Shown here: positions 44,387 to 51,879 of the stretch, piece by piece
Numbering within the stretch: position 1 is the first letter of the stretch
Layout of the letters: each line of letters begins with the position of its first letter
Source: Rhizobacter sp. Root1238
GTDB lineage: Bacteria; Pseudomonadota; Gammaproteobacteria; Burkholderiales; Burkholderiaceae_C
NCBI RefSeq assembly: GCF_001425825.1
Contig: NZ_LMDM01000049.1
Coordinates: forward strand, 193,841 to 257,840
DNA length: 64,000 bases
Direction of reading: 5' to 3'
Made by a program: the position numbers and the translations under genes
Notes under the pieces: model-generated
Database searches by the model: none
What the model saw: only the letters and a program-made list of their open reading frames with translations
Told to the model about the DNA's origin: nothing

Positions 44387-44638
44387 GGCGGGTGGGGAAG
44401 GGCTGCAGGAAAGGGGGGCGGCGGGGCAGTCGCGGGATTGTCGCACCGGGGTGAAGAGTCTTTACTGGTGCCGAGCTGGGGATGGGGCACGTCGGGTGCA
44501 AATGTCATCGTTGTTTTGCCATGCGTCTGACTCAAGACTGCGGACTTCGTGACGCACCGTCGCCCACACCGCAGGTCTTTGATGCAAACCTCCCCGGAAG
44601 TCCTTCGCCGCACCTTGGACCACTCCTTCATTGAAATG

Positions 44639-44673
44639 CCCAATATGGGTATAGTCAAACCCATTATGGGTAT
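44639..44673 (+). promoter_or_regulatory. Paired operator of the nucleotidyltransferase antitoxin
   Basis: CCCAATATGGGTAT (44639-44652) and CCCATTATGGGTAT (44660-44673) are near-identical direct repeats 21 bp (two helical turns) apart, each with a palindromic CCCAnTATGGG core. They lie 14 bp before the GTG start of an HTH protein, the usual place for an autoregulatory antitoxin operator. The gap 44387-44638 otherwise holds no gene. Confidence 0.7.
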
Positions 44674-44686
44674 GAAGAGAGGCACT

Positions 44687-45283
44687 GTGTCCTCGCGCCT
44701 CAGTCTTGCAGATGCGTTGTTCGGCGGCATCCAGCAGCGAGTGCTGGGGCTGCTGTTCGGCCAGCCCGAGCGCAGCTTCTACGCCAGCGAAATCATTGCG
44801 CGGGTGAATGGGGGCTCCGGCGCGGTGCAAAGAGAACTTGCGCGACTGGCCCAGAGCGAACTGGTGACGGTCGAGATCGTCGGCAACCAGAAGCATTACC
44901 AGGCCAATCCGGCATCGCCGATTCATTCCGAGTTGTGCGCCATCGCCCGGAAGACGGTGGGCATGGCAGAACCGTTGCGAGCGGCTCTCGCACCACAAGC
45001 GGACCAGATCCGGGCCGCCTTCGTCTACGGCTCCGTGGCGAAGCGCCAGGACACCGCCAGCAGCGACATCGACCTGATGGTGATCGCCGATGAACTCACC
45101 TACGGCGAGTTGTTTTCAAACCTGGACGCCCTCAGCGATCGCCTGGGTCGTGTTGTCAATCCGACGATCTGCACACCCGAGGATCTTCGACAGCGTGTCG
45201 GGCAGGGCGAGGCCTTCATCACCCGGGTGCTGCAGCAGCCCAAGATCTGGCTGATCGGGGGCGAGCATGAGCTCGGCCTTTGA
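44687..45283 (+). CDS. HTH-nucleotidyltransferase (MNT-type) antitoxin-like protein
   Basis: A 198-residue protein. An ArsR-like winged helix (LADALFGGIQQRVLGLLFGQPERSFYASEII) is fused to a minimal nucleotidyltransferase with FVYGSVAKRQDTASSDIDLMVI (GSxAR-like plus the DxD metal pair). MNT-type antitoxins AMPylate their HEPN toxin partners. The start is GTG 44687, with AAGAGAGG upstream; earlier ATGs fall inside the operator repeats. The frame overlaps by 17 bp a partner gene that is now a remnant, so this antitoxin is orphaned. Codon use looks slightly less GC-biased than neighbours, fitting horizontal transfer. Confidence 0.85.
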   Translation: MSSRLSLADALFGGIQQRVLGLLFGQPERSFYASEIIARVNGGSGAVQRELARLAQSELVTVEIVGNQKHYQANPASPIHSELCAIARKTVGMAEPLRAALAPQADQIRAAFVYGSVAKRQDTASSDIDLMVIADELTYGELFSNLDALSDRLGRVVNPTICTPEDLRQRVGQGEAFITRVLQQPKIWLIGGEHELGL

Positions 45284-45451
45284 GAACCTCACCGGTCCTG
45301 GCAAGCCCTTGCGCAAGGAGCGTCCCGATGCAACCGAAGCGAGTACGAGGGCAGCTTCACGGCGGATGACGGATTGCTCGCCGAACTGATGAATGCCTGC
45401 GACACCCTGGTCGACAGGTTGAAGGCGATGCCACCGGTCCCCGCGGGCTGA
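45267..45451 (+). pseudogene. Remnant of HEPN-type toxin partner
   Basis: From ATG 45267 the frame reads MSSAFENLTGPGKPLRKE, the start usual for the gene that follows HTH-nucleotidyltransferases, but it stops at 45389 after unrelated residues. In another frame, EYEGSFTADDGLLAELMNAC continues to a stop at 45451, matching the C-terminal end of the same family. The middle, holding the helices with the RNase-type catalytic region, is gone. The parts fit one internal deletion of perhaps 80 codons with a frameshift. The toxin is therefore inactive. Confidence 0.65.
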
Positions 45452-45452
45452 C

Positions 45453-46073
45453 TCACACCAACGGCAGCATCACCACCTTCCGATACGCCTCCCGCTTCGA
45501 CAGCGCGTCGAACCAGCGCTGCACCTGCGGCAGCTCGTCGCGCTCGATCGGCAGCGACATCCAGCGCCATACCGCGCAGCCGAGCGCGATGTCGCCCATC
45601 GTGAAGCGATCGCCCCCGACGAACGCACGGCCTTCGAGCTGCGCGTCGAGAATGGTCAGCGCCTCCAGCGTCTCGCGTCGCGCGGCTTCGACCAGGTTGT
45701 CGTCGCGCTCGTGCTCCGGCGTGCGCAGGAAGGCGCGGAAGATCGGCACCATCGCCGGCCACAGCGTCGAGTTCGACCAGTCGACCCAGCGATCGGCCTC
45801 GGCACGCGCCACCACGTCGTCGGGCCACAGGCTGCCGGCCGCATGCTTGGCGGCCAGGTAGCGCAGCACGGTGCCGGACTCCCACACCACGAAGCCGTCG
45901 TCCTCGATGGTCGGCACCAGGCCGTTCGGGTTCAGGCGGCGGAACTCGGCGGTGTTGACGACGCCGTAGTGCCGGCCGGCGTCGATGCGTTCGTAGGGCA
46001 GCGCGAGTTCCTCGCAGCACCACAGCACCTTCTGCACGTTGATCGAATCGGCATTGCCCCAGATCTTCAGCAT
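45453..46073 (-). CDS. Glutathione S-transferase family protein
   Basis: The 206-residue product has a thioredoxin-like N-terminal domain (MLKIWGNADSINVQKVLWCCEELALPYERI; conserved cis-Pro in LNPNGLVPTIEDDGFVVWES) and an all-helical C-terminal domain with the GDRFTMGDIALGCAV N-capping motif. The glutathione-contact position is Ser/Asn, as in beta/theta-like bacterial enzymes. It conjugates or reduces electrophiles with glutathione; substrate not predictable. It converges on the toxin remnant. Confidence 0.92.
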   Translation of the reverse strand: MLKIWGNADSINVQKVLWCCEELALPYERIDAGRHYGVVNTAEFRRLNPNGLVPTIEDDGFVVWESGTVLRYLAAKHAAGSLWPDDVVARAEADRWVDWSNSTLWPAMVPIFRAFLRTPEHERDDNLVEAARRETLEALTILDAQLEGRAFVGGDRFTMGDIALGCAVWRWMSLPIERDELPQVQRWFDALSKREAYRKVVMLPLV

Positions 46074-46166
46074 TCGCGGCCCTGGCAGTCGTTGATGCGG
46101 GGCGAGTCTAGGGCAGGCCTTGCAGGCGCGCAGCGAGCGCCGGGAGCAACCCCACGGCGCCGCCGC

Positions 46167-49100
46167 TCACCAGCCCGAGTTGCCACTCCCGCGGATGAAG
46201 AAGCTGCTCGGCGCGGTGTCCTGCTTCAGCCCGCCGAGCGCCGGGTTCGTCACCACCACGCCGTCGAAGTTCACCGCGCCGCGGCCACCGTTGTCGATGA
46301 CCTCGATGCCGTACTTGCCGGGGTTGGTGATCCTGACGTTCTTCAGCCTGACGTTGCTGAACTTCGCGTTGTCGGCGTCGCGCAGCAGGTCCGGGTGGAA
46401 CTTCTCGCCCGGCGGCACGAAGGCCGTGCCGAAGCCGCGGAACTCGATGCCGGAGTAGGTCGGATCGACGATGTCGAGGTTCTCCACCAGCACGTCGTTG
46501 ATGCTGCCTTCGCGCAGGTAGAACTTCAGCGCGCCGTGCTGCCACGGCGTGCCGGTGTTCTCCATGAACATCGGGCCGCCCGCGCGGATCAGCGAGATGT
46601 TGCTGAAGGTCGTCGTCGCCGGGCCGAACGGGTACGGGCTGAACTCGTTGTCGATCAGGATGCCCGGGTAGGTCAGCACGTCTTCGCAGACGCTGTCCTT
46701 GAACACGTTGTTCGCACCGCCATACGCCGCGAAGCAGTTGGCGCGCCACGGCATCTGCACCGTGTTGTTGCGGAACACGTTGTTGACGCCCTGGCCCTGG
46801 TCGGGCGCGTTCTTGCCTTCCGGGCTGATGAAGTTCTCGCCCAGCTGGTAGGTCTTCTCCTTGACCCAATCGGTCCACTTGATCGACCACACCACCAGCG
46901 CGTCGTCGCCGGTGTTGCGCAGGTGGCAGTTCTCGACCACCGAGTTCGACGTGCCGTTGTCGAGGTTGATCCCGTCGGCGTACGTGTTGCGGATGCGGCA
47001 GTTGCGGATCGTCAGGTTCTGCGTCGCCTGCGTCTGGTACGGGGGATCGTTGCCGACCCAGATCGCACCGACCACGTGCTCGATCCAGACGTTCTCGATC
47101 AGGCTGTTGGCGCCCATCGGGCCGGCGAAGGCCTTCTGCACGCCTTCCGACTCCTCGGCCCGGGCCTTCGATTCGCCGAGGATCGAGAAGTCGCCGAACA
47201 CGCATTTCGCGCTGGCGCCGTAGCAGAAGAACAGCGACTTCGGGCCCTTCAGGTTCGTGTGCCACATGCCCGCACCGCGCACCTCGATGCCCGGGTTGTC
47301 GAGCCCGACGTTGCCGCCGGAGATCTTCTGCAGCAGGTAGTCGCCCGGCGGGAACCACAGCTTGCTGGTCGAGCGCATCGCGCGCAGCACGTCGTCGGCG
47401 TGGTCCTTGCCGTCGTTCGGCTGGATGCCGAAGCTCGTCACCGACGTGAAGCCCGCCGGCATCGTCAGCGCGTCGGGCACCGGCTCGATGTCGACCAGGT
47501 CGATCACGTAGAACGCGGCGGTGTCCTGCGCATCGCGGCGCAGCATCACCGTCGCGCCAGCCGGGATGGTGTCGACCAGCGTGCGCACCTCGTCGAAGAA
47601 GGTGTGCGGCTGGCCGGCCGGCTTGTCGACGATCGGATCGCCGATCAGCCCGCCCTGGTACGACCAGCTGTAGCGCGAGGTCAGCGGCAGCGTCTTCACG
47701 CGCACGCCGTTCACGTACAGGCCGAGCGTGCTGTCGATGCCGCCGCCGCCCGGGGCGTCGGGGATCGAGTAGCGCACGACGACGCCGTTGCCGGCCTTCG
47801 TGGTCTTGAACGACACGTAGTCACCGGTCTTGTTGAGCCGCACCGCCTTGCGACCGATGGCCTCGGCCTCGATGTGGTTCGCATCCCACTTCTGGCGGCT
47901 CGGGCCGAGGATCTGCGCGTTGGTGGTTCCGTCTTCGGCCTGGTACTCGACCCAGGGCACGTTGGCACCACGGCCGGGGACCGGCGCGGGGGGGGGAGCC
48001 GGTGCGGGGGCCGGTGCAGGTGCCGGGGCGGGCGCGGGTGCGGGCGCCGGAGCAGGCGCTGGTGCCGGAGCGGGGCTCGGTGCGGGCGCAGGGGCCGGCG
48101 CAGGCGCTGGTGCGGGAGCCGGTGCCGGCGTGGGGGCGGGCGCCGGAGCGGGCGCTGGCGCGGGCGCCGGTGCCGGGGCAGGCGAAGGCGCCGGCGCGGC
48201 CGCGACCAGCGTCCACTTCTCGGTCTCGCCGCCGTTGCAGCTCCACTGCCCGATGTGGCCGCCTTCGGCCTTGCTGAAGTTGCCGACGTCCAGGCACTTG
48301 CTGCTGTGCTTGAAGCGCACGTTCACCAGCCCGCCGCCCAGGTTGTCGAGCGCGAAGCGCTGGTTGTCGCCGCCGCCGTACTGCCACTGGTGCACGTTCG
48401 CGCCGTCGGCGGTCGACACGTCCTGCACGTCGATGACCTTGCCGCTGTTGGCATTGGTCAGGTGGTAGTAGCCCTCGGTGTCGCGCACCAGGTCGAACAG
48501 CCGGCCGAGCGAGCTGTTGCAGGCCATCTGCACGATGTCGGCGCCGCTGACGGTCGAGTCGCCGGCGACGGCCAGGCACAGGCCGCTGAAGTTGGAACGC
48601 ACGCTGTAGCGCGACGACGGCGCGGGGGCCGGCGTCGGTGCCGGGGCGGGCGCTGGCGCCGGAGCGGGCGCGCCGGCCACCGGCACGAAACTCCACTTCT
48701 CGGACTCGCCGTCGTTGCACTCCCACTGGCCGATGGCGCCGCCCGGCGAGCGGCTCGCGTTGCCGACGTCCATGCACTTGTTGCTGTGCTTGAAGCGCAC
48801 GTAGTACTTGCCGCCGCCCAGGTCCTGCAGCGCGACGCGCTGGTTGTCGCCGTTCAGCCAGGTCCACTGGTGCACGTTGGCGCCGTTGGCGGTCGAGATG
48901 TCCTGCACGTCGACGACCTTGCCGCTGTTCACGTTCACCAGCCGGTAGTAGCCCTGGGCGTCGCGCTGCAGGTCGAACTGGCGCGCGGCCGCGTTGTCGC
49001 AGGTCCATTGCACGACGTTCGCGCCTTCGGCGGTCGATGCGCCGTCGACCGCCAGGCACAGGCCGCTGAACGACGAGCGGACGGTGTAGCGGCCGGCGGC

Positions 49101-49184
49101 CAGGTCGGCGGCGTGGCCGAGCTGCGTGAAGCCGGCGCCGACGATCAACGCCAGGCAGAGCTTGCTGCTTCGAAACGGAAACAT
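46167..49184 (-). CDS. Secreted lectin-CBM-beta-helix glycoside hydrolase (GH87-like)
   Basis: A 1005-residue exported protein with AAGGAG before its ATG and a signal peptide to about residue 25. Two ricin-type beta-trefoil domains follow (28-168 and 192-328; repeated GLCLAV, VQW, GKV.DVQD and KC.DVGN blocks). A Pro-Ala linker (330-403) precedes a CBM6/35-like module (about 410-565, WVEYQAEDGTTNAQI). The catalytic right-handed beta-helix (about 575-1005) has DGINLDNGTSNSVVENC and LRNTGDDALVVWS, the Asp-rich pattern of GH87 alpha-1,3-glucanase/mycodextranase enzymes. It likely digests alpha-glucans, for instance in fungal walls. A LacI-type operator lies 97 bp upstream. Confidence 0.85.
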   Translation of the reverse strand: MFPFRSSKLCLALIVGAGFTQLGHAADLAAGRYTVRSSFSGLCLAVDGASTAEGANVVQWTCDNAAARQFDLQRDAQGYYRLVNVNSGKVVDVQDISTANGANVHQWTWLNGDNQRVALQDLGGGKYYVRFKHSNKCMDVGNASRSPGGAIGQWECNDGESEKWSFVPVAGAPAPAPAPAPAPTPAPAPSSRYSVRSNFSGLCLAVAGDSTVSGADIVQMACNSSLGRLFDLVRDTEGYYHLTNANSGKVIDVQDVSTADGANVHQWQYGGGDNQRFALDNLGGGLVNVRFKHSSKCLDVGNFSKAEGGHIGQWSCNGGETEKWTLVAAAPAPSPAPAPAPAPAPAPAPAPTPAPAPAPAPAPAPAPAPSPAPAPAPAPAPAPAPAPAPAPAPAPAPPPAPVPGRGANVPWVEYQAEDGTTNAQILGPSRQKWDANHIEAEAIGRKAVRLNKTGDYVSFKTTKAGNGVVVRYSIPDAPGGGGIDSTLGLYVNGVRVKTLPLTSRYSWSYQGGLIGDPIVDKPAGQPHTFFDEVRTLVDTIPAGATVMLRRDAQDTAAFYVIDLVDIEPVPDALTMPAGFTSVTSFGIQPNDGKDHADDVLRAMRSTSKLWFPPGDYLLQKISGGNVGLDNPGIEVRGAGMWHTNLKGPKSLFFCYGASAKCVFGDFSILGESKARAEESEGVQKAFAGPMGANSLIENVWIEHVVGAIWVGNDPPYQTQATQNLTIRNCRIRNTYADGINLDNGTSNSVVENCHLRNTGDDALVVWSIKWTDWVKEKTYQLGENFISPEGKNAPDQGQGVNNVFRNNTVQMPWRANCFAAYGGANNVFKDSVCEDVLTYPGILIDNEFSPYPFGPATTTFSNISLIRAGGPMFMENTGTPWQHGALKFYLREGSINDVLVENLDIVDPTYSGIEFRGFGTAFVPPGEKFHPDLLRDADNAKFSNVRLKNVRITNPGKYGIEVIDNGGRGAVNFDGVVVTNPALGGLKQDTAPSSFFIRGSGNSGW
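47976..48197 (-). repeat. Pro-Ala linker-coding simple repeat
   Basis: About 74 codons of alternating Pro and Ala with occasional Ser/Thr, coded by GC-only hexamers. It is an extended, flexible linker. The DNA is a low-complexity tract prone to length change and sequencing error. Confidence 0.9.
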
Positions 49185-49280
49185 GGGTCGTTCTCCTTGT
49201 GGGGCTTCGCGGGCTCGGGGCTCAGGGGGCGCCGAGGCTGAAGTCCGCCGGATGGTAGGAGGCCGGCCCGGTTCGAAGTG

Positions 49281-49291
49281 GAAACGGTTTC
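49281..49291 (-). promoter_or_regulatory. LacI-type operator upstream of the glucanase gene
   Basis: GAAACGGTTTC is a perfect 11-bp palindrome, typical of LacI/GalR-family operators, and lies 97 bp before the glycoside hydrolase start. No LacI-family gene is in the window. Confidence 0.5.
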
Positions 49292-49407
49292 ACCCGCTTG
49301 CAATGCTTGCGAGGCGTGGCATGAATTGGTATTGGTGCATCGGATTCGGGTATCGATGCCCCATGGAAACGCGATGGCTGGCCGTCGGATGGCCCGCTGC
49401 GGCGCAA

Positions 49408-49866
49408 TCAGGCGGCGGCTTCGACCAGCGGCCGGTCGAGCAGCGACCGAAGCACAGCGCCGAGCGCATGCGTCAGGCGTTCGCACTCTTCCCAGTCGAC
49501 GCCGTCGCCGCGGCTGCAGACCACCACCACCAGTGGCGGCTCGTCGCAGCACGGCAGCACGCCGATCGCCCCGCCGGCGTGCACGAACACCGCAGCGCGC
49601 AGCGGGCCCCACGGCGCGAAATGCCGTTGCTGCCGGTGGTACAGGCGCCAGTAGTCGGCCGCGGCCTCCCAGGCGCTGCCGTCGCCGCGGTGGCGGCCGC
49701 TGGCGTACTGCACCGTCCCGGTGGACGCGTCGACCAGCGCACAGCCTTCGACGCCGGGTTGCCGGCAGATGCCGGCGAGGGCGATTGCGGCGGGATCGCG
49801 CGGCGCCGCCACGGCTTCCGGGGCGCAGCTGTGGAACGCGATCTCGGGAAATGCGGCGTGCGGCAT
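49408..49866 (-). CDS. Roadblock/LC7-like hypothetical protein
   Basis: A 152-residue soluble protein. The mid region (GCALVDASTGTVQYASG) and the following helix-strand pattern (WGPLRAAVFVHAGGAIGVLP, PLVVVVCSRGDGVDWEEC) look like a roadblock/LC7 fold, which in bacteria partners small GTPases or forms regulatory dimers. The match is weak. It follows the next gene upstream by 10 bp and ends just before the intergenic region of the glucanase. Function unknown. Confidence 0.6.
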   Translation of the reverse strand: MPHAAFPEIAFHSCAPEAVAAPRDPAAIALAGICRQPGVEGCALVDASTGTVQYASGRHRGDGSAWEAAADYWRLYHRQQRHFAPWGPLRAAVFVHAGGAIGVLPCCDEPPLVVVVCSRGDGVDWEECERLTHALGAVLRSLLDRPLVEAAA

Positions 49867-49876
49867 CGGTGTCTCC

Positions 49877-50614
49877 TCAGCGGCTCGCCAGGCGCAGCCA
49901 TCGGCGCATCGCGTTGAAGGGTCCGCCCGGGGCCGGGGCGGTCCGGCGCGCCGGCGCCGCGGGGAGCGGGAGCGCCGGCAGCGCGGCAGGCCCGGCGCCG
50001 TTGCCCACCGGTTCGAGGTGCAGCAGGTTGGCCGAGGCCATCCGCGTGATGAAGGCGACGCACTTGTCGGCGCTGACGTTGCTGAGCCGCATCAGCTTCT
50101 CGAGGTCGAGCGAGCGGGTCAGCAGGAAGCTGGCCAGGCGCAGGTTCTCGGCGTCGTCCCACAGCAGCCCGGCGGGCGGCCAGCGGCGCAGCCGGAAGCG
50201 GCAGCCGGCCGACAGTTGCGTGAACGTGGCGGGCACCTCGCCGGTGGCGCAGTGCTCGGCGCATTCGAGCGCCTCGACCAGCGCATCGAACTGCAGCGGG
50301 CTGCTCAGCACCGAACCGGGGGCGCGACCGGTGCGCCAGGCCAGCGCGCGCGGATCCTGCCCGGGCGGCACGAGGTGCAGCGTCATCAACGGCGGCTCGA
50401 GCATGCCGCGGACCGTGTCGACCTCGAGCCCCGCCACCATCACGACGTCGGCATCGCCATCGTGGACCACCTGCCAGTCGTGCTTCAACTGGCGGCTGGC
50501 GCGCGCCAGGAAGCGGCGCACCGCGCTCTCGTCGCGGGCGTCCAGCCCCTGCAGCAGCAGGCGCAGCGGCCAGCGCATCAACTGGGTCTCCATCTCGTCG
50601 TTGCTGCCGCTCAT
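49877..50614 (-). CDS. Hypothetical protein with C-terminal winged-helix-like region
   Basis: A 245-residue soluble protein. The first 100 residues have an alternating pattern reminiscent of a receiver or GTPase-like fold (HDWQVVHDGDADVVMVAGLEV). Residues about 165-205 (FLLTRSLDLEKLMRLSNVSADKCVAFITRMASANLLHLEP) resemble the DUF4388-type winged helix found next to roadblock proteins. The tail is Pro/Ala-rich. With the roadblock-like gene 10 bp downstream it forms a two-gene operon. No function assigned. Confidence 0.6.
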   Translation of the reverse strand: MSGSNDEMETQLMRWPLRLLLQGLDARDESAVRRFLARASRQLKHDWQVVHDGDADVVMVAGLEVDTVRGMLEPPLMTLHLVPPGQDPRALAWRTGRAPGSVLSSPLQFDALVEALECAEHCATGEVPATFTQLSAGCRFRLRRWPPAGLLWDDAENLRLASFLLTRSLDLEKLMRLSNVSADKCVAFITRMASANLLHLEPVGNGAGPAALPALPLPAAPARRTAPAPGGPFNAMRRWLRLASR

Positions 50615-50772
50615 GCCCGTCCGCCTTCGTGTCCACACCGGAAGCGGACACGCTATCGAACAGTTCTGCAGGAAGAATGCAGAACGCGCCGCGCTTGCTC
50701 AGACAAACGGCACGGACAAGTGATGACGCGTGATGACGCGTGCGCCTGTGTGACGAAATGAGGCGCGGTGGC

Positions 50773-51879
50773 CTACGCCGGCCGGCGGCGCCACCACAGC
50801 CACACGCCGGTCAGCCCGAGGCCGCCGAACGCCAGGCCGCTGAAGAAGGTCAGCACCTGCTGCGGCAAGCCGCCGAGCTCGCCGATGTGCAGCGGGTAGA
50901 CCCAGGCCACGGCGCGCGCGCCGGGGTCCAGTTCGCTCCAGCGCTGCACGCCCACCACCTCGCCGGTGCGCGGGTGCAGCCAGACGTTGGTCAGGCCGTT
51001 CGGGTGCGGATCGTCCGGCAGCATCATGCGCACCCGCACCGGGCGGTCCGGCGCACCGGGCAACTGCAGGTAGCCGATCGGGTCCGACGGGAAGCGCTGC
51101 TTCGCCTGCGCGACCATCTCGTCGACCGTCACCGGCGTGCCGCCCACGGTGTCCTTCGGCAGCGTCGGCGCGCCGGTGGTCTTCGCGCCGGCCAGCCAGC
51201 TGACGGCCTCGCCGAGCGGCCGCCAGGCCATGTAGGCCCCGCTCGCCACCGACACCGCGATCACCAGCCCCATCAGCACGCCGCCGGTGCGGTGCAGGTC
51301 GAACAGCCCGCGCAGCACGCCCTGGCGCAGCTCGATGCGCCACGACGGCGGCCAACGGCGCGGCCACCACAGCACCGCGCCGGTGACCAGCATCGCCAGG
51401 TAGACCAGTGCGCCGCAGGCGAGCAGCGCCTTGCCGGTGTCCTGCAGCAGCAGCGAGCTGTGCAGCTTGAACGCGAAGCCGACAAAGCCCTCGCTGTCGC
51501 CGCGCCGGCCCTGCTCGCGGCCGGTGGCCGGGTCGACGTACACCGTGCCGCTCCAGCGCTTGGCGCGCACCAGCACCCACAGCGTGTCGTCGGCCGTGCG
51601 CGGCGGGCGGAAGGTGAAGGTGCTGGTGCTGCCGAACTCGGCCGCCAGCCGCTGGCGGATCGGCTCCAGCGCGACGGCCTGCGCAGCGTTCGCCTCGGCC
51701 TTGAACAGGTTCGGGTGCGCCCAGCGGTCGACCGGCTGCGCGACCACCAGCACCGCGCCCAGCAGGCCGACCAGCGCCAGCACCCAGCCGACGCTGAGCC
51801 CGAGCCAGCGGTGCAGCCGCAGCCACACGCGGCGCAGGCCCTGGCGCCGCGATGGCGCTTGCACGACGGCGCTGCTCAT
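50773..51879 (-). CDS. PepSY-associated membrane protein
   Basis: A 368-residue inner-membrane protein: helix at 20-48 (WLRLHRWLGLSVGWVLALVG), PepSY periplasmic domain, helix pair near 150-175 and 200-225 with the conserved HRTGGVLMG, second PepSY-like domain, and a last helix (TFFSGLAFGGLGLTGVWLWW). Proteins of this type next to TonB receptors are thought to reduce or release iron from siderophores in the periplasm. The conserved histidines of LHRWLGL, LHSSLLL and LHIGELGG could bind haem. ATG overlaps the receptor stop (ATGA). Confidence 0.9.
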   Translation of the reverse strand: MSSAVVQAPSRRQGLRRVWLRLHRWLGLSVGWVLALVGLLGAVLVVAQPVDRWAHPNLFKAEANAAQAVALEPIRQRLAAEFGSTSTFTFRPPRTADDTLWVLVRAKRWSGTVYVDPATGREQGRRGDSEGFVGFAFKLHSSLLLQDTGKALLACGALVYLAMLVTGAVLWWPRRWPPSWRIELRQGVLRGLFDLHRTGGVLMGLVIAVSVASGAYMAWRPLGEAVSWLAGAKTTGAPTLPKDTVGGTPVTVDEMVAQAKQRFPSDPIGYLQLPGAPDRPVRVRMMLPDDPHPNGLTNVWLHPRTGEVVGVQRWSELDPGARAVAWVYPLHIGELGGLPQQVLTFFSGLAFGGLGLTGVWLWWRRRPA

